Positions 41,406-50,409 of a stretch of 64,000 nucleotides of DNA are shown one piece after another. The notes below the pieces were generated by a model. That model had not been told where the DNA came from. It was given only the letters and a program-made list of their open reading frames with translations, and ran no database searches. Within the stretch, counting starts at the first letter, position 1; every line of letters begins with the position of its first letter. Source of the stretch: Phytophthora colocasiae (lineage: Eukaryota > Oomycota > Peronosporomycetes > Peronosporales > Peronosporaceae). The stretch spans positions 496,001 through 560,000 of the forward strand of contig JAGKQI010000098.1 in the NCBI GenBank assembly GCA_018806915.1. Reading direction: 5' to 3'. Made by a program: the position numbers and the translations under genes.

Positions 41406-42092
41406 CTTCGGTCGGGGCGGTCGGAGCTTGCGTGTTATTCGTAAAATATGCTAGTGAGTAGCAGTTTGTATGTGAATATCAATAACACGAAGGGGGGCTC
41501 CGACCCGATATGTCGGAGCTGCCCTCTACCGATCTATCTGTATTCTAATTGGCTAAAATTATAACTTTAACATAATTTGATTCGCCTAAATACCGGTGAG
41601 GTATTTTGATTGGCGAATATTCATCATAGAATAATTAAGTATAGTCGGAGAAATAACGATATTCATCCATACCATAAGGGTGCCGACACGGGCCGACACG
41701 TGCCTACGCACTCTGATTGGCAAAAAATTGTGCGTCCTATTGATTGCTCCCGATCTGGCTGCACATCCCTTCCGGTGCCGATGGAGAGCAATCAATATGG
41801 CAGTTGATTGCCAATGCACGTTGGCAACGCGTTACATTGCGTAACTGCCAAGGCACAACCGTTTTTCGCGTAGTTACATGCACATCAACTGCAACCTTAA
41901 AGATTAATGGACAGCATTTAGTGACTGCTTTAGCTAGACCTCTTTCCTTCTCACTTTTGCTTTTGCGTTCACTCGAGCCGGCGTTCTGCTAGCTACCGTA
42001 CTGCGGGAACGTGTCAGTGCAAAGCTTAAGTTGGGTGCCTAGGTGCGCGTCTCTCTCCACTTCCGGCGATCTGCTAGAAACACCGGACAGAG
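41406..42092. other. Divergent spacer between Crypton A and the Josephin-like gene
   Basis: 687 bp, mostly AT-rich, with repeated ATTGGC motifs (41540s, 41610s, 41710s). It contains the inverted repeat listed next. No coding frame of interest. Confidence 0.5.
41739..41796. repeat. 11 bp perfect inverted repeat
   Basis: ATTGATTGCTC (41739-41749) and GAGCAATCAAT (41786-41796) are exact reverse complements spaced by 36 bp. Possible recombinase core or regulatory palindrome upstream of Crypton A. Confidence 0.5.
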
Positions 42093-42647
42093 ATGCAATC
42101 CAACGAAAAGAGAGAACGGAGGACAAGGGGCGGTCCAATTTGCCAGAACCAGAGCGGAACGAGTGAGAAGTATTCCCTCTGTGGGCTGTATTCAGTCAAC
42201 AACGCTGTTCAAAGCCGCGACTTCCTATCAGTCGAAGAGCTAGCTCCCATTGTGCACCGTCTAAACGCGGCTGCCGAGGAGCGGGGATCTGATTCCCATG
42301 GAGTCGTCAAGTACGGCGGCTACTCGACTGCTGCGCTGCATGAAGCGCTTCGCGCCAAGGGCTACCAGCTTAGGTATTTGAATAAAACAAGTACGTTTAA
42401 CTGTAGCGCTAAGAAGTGGTTTAATAAGATAGCTCTATCTAAGGTTACGCATTTAATCATTATTGGTAGAGCCTCTGGCCAGGAAGAGGGCACCTGGCAC
42501 TGCATTGCTCGTGCTGAAGTGGGCGAAAAGTTCTACTTCATCGACTCAGATGAGTTTGAATACAAGCCAAGCACTGAAGCTGGCTTACGTCACTTCTTTG
42601 CAGAGGTGTCAGGTATTTACGCGGTTGAAGCGATTAAAGCCTCATAA
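42093..42647 (+). CDS. Josephin-like cysteine protease (putative deubiquitinase)
   Basis: 184 residues, one exon, ATG at 42093. The core resembles a compact Josephin fold. Cys30 lies in SLCGLYSVNNAVQSRDFLS, where Josephins have the nucleophile before a helix ending in NN-Q. The helix EELAPIVHRLNAAAEE matches the following Josephin helix, then STAALHEALRAKGYQLRYL. His136 in GTWHCIARAEVGEKFYFIDS fits the catalytic His, with Asp151 or Asp153 as the third residue. Josephins (ataxin-3 family) cleave ubiquitin chains. The gene sits between Crypton A (divergent) and the 3' end of Crypton B (convergent), so it may be transposon cargo. It could also be a more general papain-fold protease; there are no other domains. 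Confidence 0.6.
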   Translation: MQSNEKRERRTRGGPICQNQSGTSEKYSLCGLYSVNNAVQSRDFLSVEELAPIVHRLNAAAEERGSDSHGVVKYGGYSTAALHEALRAKGYQLRYLNKTSTFNCSAKKWFNKIALSKVTHLIIIGRASGQEEGTWHCIARAEVGEKFYFIDSDEFEYKPSTEAGLRHFFAEVSGIYAVEAIKAS

Positions 42648-42763
42648 TAAACCCTTCTTTTACCCTACGTTTTATCTATTATCAACCCTTCAAAATCTTA
42701 TATATTATAACTTTGCGGAGGACTATTTCCTCACATCAAGTTAACCTCTAGTAAATCTGTCTT
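42648..42763. other. Gap between the Josephin-like gene and Crypton B
   Basis: 116 bp of AT-rich DNA separating two convergent stops; nothing recognised. Confidence 0.4.
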
Positions 42764-43015
42764 CTAGAGAAATCTCTGCAACATGTAGGGCACTAGATCT
42801 TTATACTGCCGGTCCGTGTGCTCAGTGACGTTGAATATTGTTGTCCTACCAACGCTAACCATAAAAATAATGAATGCTCTGCGTAAAAGAAAATATATTA
42901 GACGCTCACAGACGTATCCGTTAACAGATATAGTTGTTGGGCTATGCTATCTGTGCTACACGCGCGAATAACTCTTGGGTTTCGTGTGGAGCTGGATCTG
43001 TTATGCCTCCGATAG
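42764..43015 (-). pseudogene. Crypton B, 3' end of the recombinase gene (left of Gypsy-1)
   Basis: Minus-strand codons reading GGITDPAPHETQELFA (about 43010-42965) continue directly the frame broken at 50827 on the other side of Gypsy-1, and match QGLIVDPAPSHTND at the same place in Crypton A. A possible intron (donor near 42964, acceptor near 42877) leads to a short last exon, MVSVGRTTIFNVTEHTDRQY and onward to a TAG at 42764-42766. This tail is unlike the chromodomain exon of Crypton A. The intron is tentative. Confidence 0.65.
43011..43015. repeat. Target-site duplication of Gypsy-1, left copy (GATAG)
   Basis: GATAG directly precedes the left LTR and recurs at 50822-50826 right after the other LTR. 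This 5 bp duplication proves that Gypsy-1 is a complete insertion into Crypton B. Confidence 0.95.
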
Positions 43016-43427
43016 TGCAGCGGGGCTGCGTAGGTGTGCACGGCACAGAGGAAGTTTGGTTGACTCGTAGAGTCCTGCTTGCAAGGCACTAGCCTTCGGT
43101 TCTATACAAGAACCAAATAGTCCACTAAATACGGGACTCTCACAATCAGTGTCCCTATAATAAAGGAACTAACACTAATTATGTAAAATGCAAACTGATT
43201 TTTATTTATTTTATTGCCCTAATCCTGAATGTAACGGATTTAGTATCTAACATACTAAATCCTAATCAAATGCAATGTGTGGCTCTGAGCTAACAGCCAG
43301 CAACTGGCTACATATGTGACGTGTGAGAAACACTATGTGTCGTACACGGATCTGTGACTTGTGACCTGGATGGTGTATACCACACCTATTGTAGCCAAGG
43401 CGCGCAGCGCCGTGTAACCCCGTTACA
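43016..43427 (-). repeat. Gypsy-1 3' LTR
   Basis: 412 bp, TGCAGCGGGG to CCCCGTTACA on the plus strand. It differs from its partner at 50410-50821 by about six substitutions, mostly in the U3 half. That U3 half is instead identical to the 3' LTR of Gypsy-2. Confidence 0.95.
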
Positions 43428-43722
43428 CCCTCCCCCACCAAACCGTGGATACGGAGTATCTACAACTGTAGACATAACTGCCTTGTCAAGGCCTGTCACC
43501 GGCAACTTTCCGATAAAAGAAATCTCTCAACGAGAGTGCGCGGGCGCGCTGGCTCAACGAGCACATTCTCCAATTCTCCCCAGCGAGCCAACCGCTCCTG
43601 AGGTGTCCCGTGTCCAGGCGTCTACGCCCCAGCGCCTCAGCGCTTTCCGGTCTGAGCCCTCGGCTCCTCTCACGCTCTCCGTTTCGGAGTATTTCGCGGC
43701 GTCTCGCCTTCGCTACGGAGCG

Positions 43723-45246
43723 ATGTTCAAGGCCAGCCCGACGTCAAGTGGTAGCGGTGGCTCACCCTTCGAGTACACGACAGCGTCGCCGACGCGCGAC
43801 CCACGTCGCTCTCCTACGGAGGAAGGCGAGGTCGAAGTGGACTACGAGGAGTCCGAACAGGGCGATGCCCATGCGTCTCCTGCTCCTGCGAGCCCTCGGA
43901 CGACCCGAACTGAGCTGCGCTCTCCACGCGATCCGCGTCGGTACTCAATTCCTCGGCAGCTGCGGCAGCCCAATCCGTTCCCGGAGGGACCTTCGAGCCT
44001 CGTGCTCAACGCGTTGCGCAACGCACCACCGCTTCCTGGTCGCGATGAGCCAGAGTCACTCAAGGGAGTCGAAGACGCGATCACCAACCCTCTGGATGAG
44101 GCACAGGAGGCTTCCATGAGCGGTGCTCCAGAGTCACGTCGACCGGTCCAACGGGACATCGTGGGGACTTCGTCGCGGCGCGACTACGGCTTCGAGCCTC
44201 GCGACCCTGCCGAGCAGGTGAAGCAGTTGATGGCGCAGCCAAACCTGCATGGTTACGCCATAGGCGATCCTCCACGTACGGTGGCTGAGACTCAGCAACG
44301 GCAAGGGCTCCATGAGCGTTTCCTGACCCCGCAGGTGTGCACACTCGCCGAGTATCGGCAGCGCTTAGATAAGCAACGGCGACGGGAGTCTGTACCTCAG
44401 ATGAGGACTTATCCACTCCTTCTCCAAACTGGAGAGACTACCCGGGACTACATGGTCCATGTGGCCACCTGGGCCGAGGCTTCACGGAAGCTCGCGTCGT
44501 TCGATCGGCTCATGGAGAGCTGCTCCGAGGTGGACGTCCGCCTCGCTCGAGGTCTACTCTTCCAGTACGCGAAGCTACGCGTGCGGCCCGGCCGCTTTCC
44601 TCGCCACACGACGGCAGTGGCTCCCGCCTCTCAGGCCACTATCCCTGCTTCGCAGGACGCTCCTCCAGTCTCCGAGGGAGACTCGCTGGCTGTGCCAGCC
44701 ACGGATCAGAGCCTGAGCTCGGCTGCTAGTCCATCAGCTTCTCACACTAGCGGTGAGAAGCGGGTGTCGACCGAGTGGTCGACCTCGTGCCCTTCGGGCG
44801 CCTCCGATCTTCGCGATCAAAAGCGTCCACGACGTCAGGGCAGTCCTGCCTCAGGGGCCCTTCAAACTCCCACGAGTTTTGGGAATGAGGATACCCACGC
44901 CACTTCACCAGATACTGGTTTTGACTACGGTGGCGACGCCGCGCCATCAGCCGCTCCACGTGGTAGTGGGGAGTTCCCTGCTCATCGAGCAACGGCGGAG
45001 GAGGCCGATTCGCTGCGGAACGCAATACTCGACGAGTGTGATGAGCGCTATTTGTCGCGGCGCGCTTGGTATCAACTCGATCACTCGATCGGTACTCTCC
45101 AGAGTCAGACTCAGTCTCTTCAGGGGAACCTGGAGAGCGTTTGGCATTCGCATGCCCGTCTCGCTCATGACATGGAGGAGATTGAAAGCCGGATGGCTTG
45201 GCTCGAAGGTCCTCAGTCCCTGACTGCTCGCCTGCACCAGCAGTAG
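43723..45246 (+). CDS. Antisense ORF of the Gypsy family, unknown protein with C-terminal coiled coil
   Basis: A plus-strand frame, opposite to the element, is open from inside the LTR (about 43354) to 45246. The first ATG is at 43723, giving 507 residues. No known family recognised. Residues 1-140 are Pro/Ser/Arg-rich and disordered. A conserved-looking middle follows (DPAEQVKQLMAQPNLHGYAI, TLAEYRQRLDKQRRRESVPQ). The C-terminus is a likely coiled coil (LDHSIGTLQSQTQSLQGNLE). The last 500 bp overlap the integrase-chromodomain frame; plus-strand third positions lie opposite minus-strand second positions. In this copy a TAG at 45244 cuts the protein about 39 residues before the end seen in Gypsy-2. 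Outside that overlap, 11 of 13 differences between the copies fall at third codon positions of this frame, which supports real coding. Confidence 0.65.
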   Translation: MFKASPTSSGSGGSPFEYTTASPTRDPRRSPTEEGEVEVDYEESEQGDAHASPAPASPRTTRTELRSPRDPRRYSIPRQLRQPNPFPEGPSSLVLNALRNAPPLPGRDEPESLKGVEDAITNPLDEAQEASMSGAPESRRPVQRDIVGTSSRRDYGFEPRDPAEQVKQLMAQPNLHGYAIGDPPRTVAETQQRQGLHERFLTPQVCTLAEYRQRLDKQRRRESVPQMRTYPLLLQTGETTRDYMVHVATWAEASRKLASFDRLMESCSEVDVRLARGLLFQYAKLRVRPGRFPRHTTAVAPASQATIPASQDAPPVSEGDSLAVPATDQSLSSAASPSASHTSGEKRVSTEWSTSCPSGASDLRDQKRPRRQGSPASGALQTPTSFGNEDTHATSPDTGFDYGGDAAPSAAPRGSGEFPAHRATAEEADSLRNAILDECDERYLSRRAWYQLDHSIGTLQSQTQSLQGNLESVWHSHARLAHDMEEIESRMAWLEGPQSLTARLHQQ

Positions 45247-46590
45247 CTTCAGCTCGCTGAGTTGCGGGGTCAGGTGACGTTGCTGCTGCAGATGACGCAG
45301 CCTGGGCACGTGTCGTCGGTGCCAGCGCCTCCGCGCTCACCCCCGCGGGGTCCCGATATGGCTTGAGCAAGCCGACGTAGAACACCGGGTGTGTTCGCAT
45401 CCGCTTCGGCAAGTCAAGCGTGTATGCCAGGCCCTTCTTGGCCACGACCGTAAATGGTCCGATAAAACGCGGACGCAATTTCGTCTTAAAGACACTGGAC
45501 ACTGCATGTGTAGGTAGGTTCTTAGCGTTTAATAAAACCTGGTCACCGACCTTAAATTCCCATACATTGCCTCTGCCTTTTGCATCAGCCTGTTCTTTCT
45601 GAACGTCTTGGCTTTCGGCCATCGCGTCACGCACACGGCGTAATACGCTCAATCTCACCGAGAGGAAGTCATCGACTTGTTTACGCACAGCAGAAGGGCT
45701 GATATCAGCAAGCTCGGAGTCGAGCGACGGCACAGCCTCTCCCCCACTAAGCCCAAGGCTACCGCGAGGCGGAGTGAGCGGGACGCGCGGATGCGCAAGG
45801 CCGTTCACGTAGAACGGGGTGAAGCCTGTCGAGGCATGCACCGCATTGTTCACGGAGAACTCAACGAGAGGGAGCATAGCGCTCCAACGCTTCGGCGTTT
45901 CAGCGCATACGCTGCGGAGGATGTCCTTCAGGACGCAGTTCACGCGTTCAGTCTGACCGTCGGTCTGCGGATGGTCCGCCGTGGACATGTCCAGTCGAGT
46001 GCCAAGCACCTTGAAGACGGACGTCCAGAAGTGACCCGTGAAACGGGGATCTCGATCCGAGACAATGGTCTCTGGCAGCCCATGCTGGCGGAAGACCCGA
46101 TCGATAAAGATCGCCGCTGTACCAGCGCCATCGACGGTGTCCGGCACAGCCGCTAGGTGAGCCATCTTGCTCAGACGGTCAACAAAGACCACCACGCCCG
46201 TGTTTCCTGCCGAGTCCTTCGGCAGGCCAAACACAAAGTCCATACTTATGGACTGCCAACACCCAGAGGGTACAGGCAAGCTCGCCAAAGGCGCAGCCGC
46301 ATGCGGCGAGGGTTTAACCCGCTGACACGTCTCGCACGTGCGCACATATGTGCTGACCCACTTGTACATCTTCGGCCACCAGTACATGGAGCTCACCGAG
46401 CCGTACGTCTTCTCGCGACCGAGGTGGCCGCCTGTGGGTGTGTCATGGGCCTCGTAGAGGATACGGTACTTCAGATCCTCATCGTGAGGAACCACCACAC
46501 GTGGTGGGTCATCCTGACCCGTGCTGTAGTACAGCAGACTGCCTTCCAGGCTGTAGCCTTTAGGCGTCGTGACAGAGTCACCTTTGCTCC
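44747..46590 (-). CDS. Gypsy-1 integrase with chromodomain
   Basis: This is the C-terminal part of pol; the frame is open from about 46590 and has no own start codon. Integrase features in order: the HHCC zinc-binding region (HDTPTGGHLGREKTYG, then CETCQRVK), the first catalytic Asp in SISMDFVFGLPKD, the second in IVSDRDPRFTGHFW, and Glu in PQTDGQTERVN. A GPY/F-type module (RPRFIGPFTVV) leads to a Ser/Ala/Pro-rich linker and a chromodomain (HYHVERLMARRRHRSQNQYL, VKWRGYPHSQNSWEFEGP). Integrase inserts the cDNA; the chromodomain guides it to chromatin. The linker and chromodomain are encoded opposite the antisense ORF. Confidence 0.92.
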
Positions 46591-47095
46591 CTTAAACTCA
46601 TCGCTCCCTAGAGCTTGAAGCAGCGCGACACAGGAGTCGTCCTGAGCGTACGCTGCTCGAACCATATCCGTCACGGACGATGTCACCGAGGTGACATGAG
46701 ATAACTCATAGTCCGGGCGACGTGATAACGCGTCAGCGAGGACGTTCTGCCTGCCAGGCTTGTACTTCACCTCGAAGTTATACTCCGCAAAGAAGGAGAG
46801 CCATCGGGCCATCCTCTGCGAGAGGTGAGGCGACTGCGTCGTTGTGCGTAGTGACGCATGATCCGTGTAGATCACAAACGGCTTGGAGCCGAGCAGGTGA
46901 ACCCTGAATTCGAGAGCGTACTTCATCGCAAGTAGATCCTTGTCATGAACTGGATAGTTCTTCTCAGCAGCCTTGAGCTGCCGAGACTCAAACGCAATGA
47001 CGCGTTCGCGCCCTTCGGCGTCCGCTTGTAGCAAAGCACTGCCGATGGCAAAGTCCGAGGCGTCACAGACGACGATAAACGGACGAGCGGGTCTG
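46471..47095 (-). pseudogene. Gypsy-1 RNase H domain, frameshifted at both ends
   Basis: The frame contains PFIVVCDASDFAIGSALLQA, KNYPVHDKDLLAMKYALEF and IYTDHASL, the usual Gypsy RNase H blocks, followed by the tether region (DALSRRPDYELSHV). It is one base out of frame with RT (break near 47,085-47,095) and with integrase (break near 46,590). The second break is shared with Gypsy-2. Confidence 0.85.
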
Positions 47096-48404
47096 GCAAC
47101 GCCAGTATCGGTGCCTGAAGCAGGCTATCCTTGATACAAGTGAACGCATTCTCGTGCTCGGCACGCCATACCCACTCGGCATCCTTCTTAAGGAGATCCG
47201 TCAGTGGCCGAGCCAACTCAGCGTAGTTCTCGCTATACTTGTGCAAGTAGTTGGCCAAGCCCAGCCACTTACGCAAGTCCTTCTGGTTCAAGGGAACCGG
47301 CCAATCCACAATGGCCTTGACCTTAGCTGGATCAGCACGAAGGCCATGCTTCCCAATGAAACACCCTAGGAAGGGGATTTCTTCCGCGCCAAAGACGCAC
47401 TTGTCTGCGTTGGCGTACAATTTGTTCGTGCGCATGCACTCGAGCACAGCTCTCACGTGTTCCACGTGCACCTCAACGTCAGTCTTGCCGTGCTCGGCCT
47501 GACTGTGGACGAACACGTCGTCAAAGTACGTTTGTGCGAATGCCCGCAGGGGCCTGAACAGCTGCGTCACTAGACGATTGAACGTTGCGGGCGCGTTCGA
47601 GAGCCCTTGGGGCATGACGAGCCACTCCCAGAGCATACCGCTCGGGGTGCCCACCGCTGTAAGTGGAATATCACTGGCTCGCATGAGCAGCTGATAGTAG
47701 CCATCGACTAAGTCGAGCGCACTGTACATGGTGCAACCCACCATGTTGTTCTGAAGAACATCCTTCCTAGGAATCGGCGTCTGCGCCGGAATCGTGGCAG
47801 CGTTGAGCTTGTTAAAAGCGTGAACGATACGCCACTTGCCATTCGGCTTTCTGACACAGAACGTAGGCGCGGAGTGCGGAGACTTACTCTCGCGCACGAG
47901 ACCCGCCGCGTGCTTCGCACGGAAGAAGGCGTCAATGACGTCGCATTGCTCTTTAGGAAGAGGCCACTGTCGGGTCACGCAGTATTTAGTTCCGGGAACT
48001 AAGTCAATATCATGACGAACGCCTCGGTCAGGAGGCAGGCCACTCGGTGGTTCCTTCGAGACAACGTCTCCATATTCCTTCAGCAAGGAGTAGAAGGGAT
48101 CCGAGGGATTCTTGAGGATCTCCGATCCACTCCTGGCGTTCAACGCCTTCTTGACTTCGGCCAAGACGGACTCGTCAACGAGGGACGACGAGTTTACCTC
48201 CTCCTCAGGTCGAACGATGACCACCTCGGCGAGCTCGCCAGCCTTCAAGGCATCGCCAAAGTCGGCGAACGACATCTCTTCTAGCTCAAGGAGCTTGTCA
48301 ACACTCGGCAGTTCGTCCAGCAGGACGCTGCCTTCGGCACTGCCGTCCACTCCATCCATCAACCAGAGTGTATAGCTGCCCACAGCCCTCCTGTGCGTCG
48401 GCAC
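47085..48404 (-). CDS. Gypsy-1 reverse transcriptase
   Basis: All RT blocks are visible: VPGTKYCVTRQWPLPKEQCD, HSAPTFCVRKPNGKWRIVHA, TMYSALDLVDGYYQLLM, VMPQGLSNAPATFNRLV, the catalytic YFDDVFVHS, and LGCFIGKHGLRADPAKVKAI. The thumb and connection region follows (WLGLANYLHKYSENYAELAR). The frame runs on out of phase after about 47,090. No ATG suits its 5' end, so it is part of a larger Gag-Pol product in an intact element. The enzyme copies element RNA into cDNA. Confidence 0.92.
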
Positions 48405-48891
48405 TCGACGTCACGGATGACTCAGACGCAGAGCGTCTCGCCCGAAGGGCCTTACGACGTCGTCGTCTAGCCGACGAACGTCCACTCGACGGAGTACGTG
48501 CCGCCGCACAGGTTATGGCCTTGCCCGGCCCAGCGTCAGTGACACTCAGAGACTGACTCGGTCTACCGCCGACGTCACTAGACGGAGTACGTGCCGCCGC
48601 ACAATCAATGACCGTAGCTGGTCCAATGTCAGAGACATTCAGCGATCTACTTGGTCCACGACCAGCATCGCTCGGCGGAGTACGTGCCGCCCAACAGAGA
48701 TTACGTGGGCTCTGCCCACACGTTGACTCACTGTCAACCAGCGCTACGCGCTCAACAGGACTGCGGTCCTCACACTCGGTGCTGTCCACTAGCTCGGACA
48801 CACCGACTTCCAGCATCATAGCCGACTCGGCTCGATGCTCGCGCCAATAGCGCTTCTGCTTCCTAGCAGAGGTGGGTTCATGACTCGCCAA
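48298..48891 (-). CDS. Gypsy-1 linker frame between protease and RT, with three 31-residue repeats
   Basis: This frame is low complexity (Ala/Arg/Ser/Thr/Pro) and has no catalytic motif. It is built around three tandem units beginning AARTPPSD or AARTPSSD, encoded by 93 bp repeats. It may be a flexible spacer in Pol or a separate small protein. The frame overlaps the RT frame by about 100 bp in another phase. Confidence 0.5.
   Translation of the reverse strand: MASHEPTSARKQKRYWREHRAESAMMLEVGVSELVDSTECEDRSPVERVALVDSESTCGQSPRNLCWAARTPPSDAGRGPSRSLNVSDIGPATVIDCAAARTPSSDVGGRPSQSLSVTDAGPGKAITCAAARTPSSGRSSARRRRRKALRARRSASESSVTSSADAQEGCGQLYTLVDGWSGRQCRRQRPAGRTAEC
48460..48738. repeat. Three tandem 93 bp repeats in Gypsy-1
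   Basis: The core GGAGTACGTGCCGCC recurs at 48491, 48584 and 48677, exactly 93 bp apart (31 codons, so the frame is kept). The same array occurs in Gypsy-2 from about 61,715. Confidence 0.85.
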
Positions 48892-48936
48892 AGCTCCACT
48901 AGGAGAGAAGTGCGTAGCACCTAAGGTCTTCGACCT

Positions 48937-49338
48937 TCAATCAATCCATGACTCGTGGCGCTCCAGCCACGCCATGCCAAGGATGAGGTCGTACCTCGAA
49001 TCCAGGTCCAGGACCAAGCAGCGTTCCACGCTATCGAAGTCCAAGAACTTCAGCCGCAGGTCCATGGGGACCTTGGCTGCCGTGACACGGACGCCCGTCG
49101 CTAGACGGACTGTGACTGTGTCACCTCTTCGCGCTCGAAGCGCCTCCGCATACTGCTGACTACCGCCAACGGTGGAGCGTCTGACATAGTTGCCAGACGC
49201 TCCCGAATCGATCAACACGATCCACGGCTTCTCGAAGCCCTTCACGTCCACCTGGACGACCAGCAAGCCCTGCTTGCTCACACGTTCCGTGTTCAAGAGC
49301 ACGGAGCTCTTCGGGGCTGAGCCCCCGGTGCCTCTCAC
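48937..49338 (-). CDS. Gypsy-1 aspartic protease
   Basis: A retropepsin-like protease: active-site WIVLIDSGASGNYVRRS, the flap region with ATGVRVTAAKVPMDL, and the closing hydrophobic-hydrophobic-Gly motif in YDLILGMAWLERHES. It cleaves Gag-Pol. It lies in the same frame as gag, but a TAG (49381-49383) and a TGA separate them, so expression needs readthrough or these are lesions. Confidence 0.88.
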   Translation of the reverse strand: MRGTGGSAPKSSVLLNTERVSKQGLLVVQVDVKGFEKPWIVLIDSGASGNYVRRSTVGGSQQYAEALRARRGDTVTVRLATGVRVTAAKVPMDLRLKFLDFDSVERCLVLDLDSRYDLILGMAWLERHESWID

Positions 49339-49380
49339 GCACTGCAGAACTCAGTTCTTCCCCAGTAGACCGCCCCGCGT

Positions 49381-50352
49381 CTACTGGGAGCCGTCGTTTC
49401 CCTGGGCAGAGCCCGAAGCGGGACTCGCGGCAGGGTTGCGACCAGTCTGGCCGGCGCGCTCTTTGCGCAGAGGGCAGTTGGGCCTCAGGTGTGTGGGACT
49501 ACCACACGTGTAGCACCGACGAGTGCTCATACGCTGCACCGCAGCTCGTAGCTCGGCTACTTCATCTTCAGCATAGCTGAGGTCCATGGGCTCGGGTCCT
49601 CCGGACCCTGTGCTGTTAGCACCGACCCTCGACAACTTAAAGTTGTGTTCAGCATTCAATGCCACGCTAACAGCGTCCTCGAAGGTGCGAGGATTCTGAC
49701 GGAATGCCTCCGTCCTGGCCACGCCAGCTCTCAGACCTTCCATGAAGATAGTCACAGTGACCACCTCAGGTAGAGGATCGGCAGCCATGCCGGCAATGAG
49801 CGTGCGCAGCTCTTGGACATAGTCCATCAGGTCCTTCTTGCCCTGTCGGCAAGCAAGGAAGCGTGGCCGCACGCGATACGCCTGGTTAGGTGGAGCAAAC
49901 ACTTGCGTAAGTTTGGCCTTAAGCTCACCCCAAGTGGGGAAGGCCATTTCTACCGACGTCCCAGACGTCAAGGCCCATTCTCGTGCTCGACCTTCGAGCT
50001 TAGAGATGGCGAACGCCACGCGTTGGCCTTCCAACTGGAGCATAGCGTCCCCCATGGTCATTTCGACCTCTCGGGTCCACAATAGGAGGTTCTCTCCTTC
50101 GTGCCCGTGAAAGGTCTTCACGCTGAGCGTGACGGGCTTAGCTCTCGGAGCGGGATTAACTCCTTTTACATTCCGCTGAATGTGCTCAACGAGAGCGTTC
50201 TCGTACGAGGCAAATGCCTCCAGGCGCGCGTTGACGGCCTCCGGCCCTTGAGACGCAAGGTGCGCCATACCTTCAGGGCCCAGCAAGGACGTAAGCTTGT
50301 TAAGCGTGTCCCGCTGACTCGGAGTCAAGTGAGCGTATGCTTCTGGCTCCAT
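49381..50352 (-). CDS. Gypsy-1 Gag with CCHC zinc knuckle
   Basis: About 323 residues from ATG at 50352. The capsid-type retrotransposon Gag region includes AFAISKLEGRAREWALTSGT and FLACRQGKKDLMDYVQELRT. The zinc knuckle CYTCGSPTHLRPNC (C-x2-C-x4-H-x4-C) near the C-terminus binds element RNA. Gag forms the particle where reverse transcription occurs. The frame is intact, unlike pol, and is nearly identical to the Gypsy-2 copy. Confidence 0.93.
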   Translation of the reverse strand: MEPEAYAHLTPSQRDTLNKLTSLLGPEGMAHLASQGPEAVNARLEAFASYENALVEHIQRNVKGVNPAPRAKPVTLSVKTFHGHEGENLLLWTREVEMTMGDAMLQLEGQRVAFAISKLEGRAREWALTSGTSVEMAFPTWGELKAKLTQVFAPPNQAYRVRPRFLACRQGKKDLMDYVQELRTLIAGMAADPLPEVVTVTIFMEGLRAGVARTEAFRQNPRTFEDAVSVALNAEHNFKLSRVGANSTGSGGPEPMDLSYAEDEVAELRAAVQRMSTRRCYTCGSPTHLRPNCPLRKERAGQTGRNPAASPASGSAQGNDGSQ

Positions 50353-50409
50353 TCTCACAGAGAAACAGTCTTCAACTCAGGAGTTGGATTGACTACAAGT
50401 GCTACCAGA

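Noticed and set aside
43354..43722. Extension of the antisense Gypsy ORF into the LTR
   Set aside because: The frame is open there but has no ATG, and it includes the complement of the polypurine tract, so I start at 43723.
43842..44416. Minus-strand frames of 105-111 codons beneath the antisense ORF
   Set aside because: Short, without motifs, and the substitution pattern favours the plus-strand frame.
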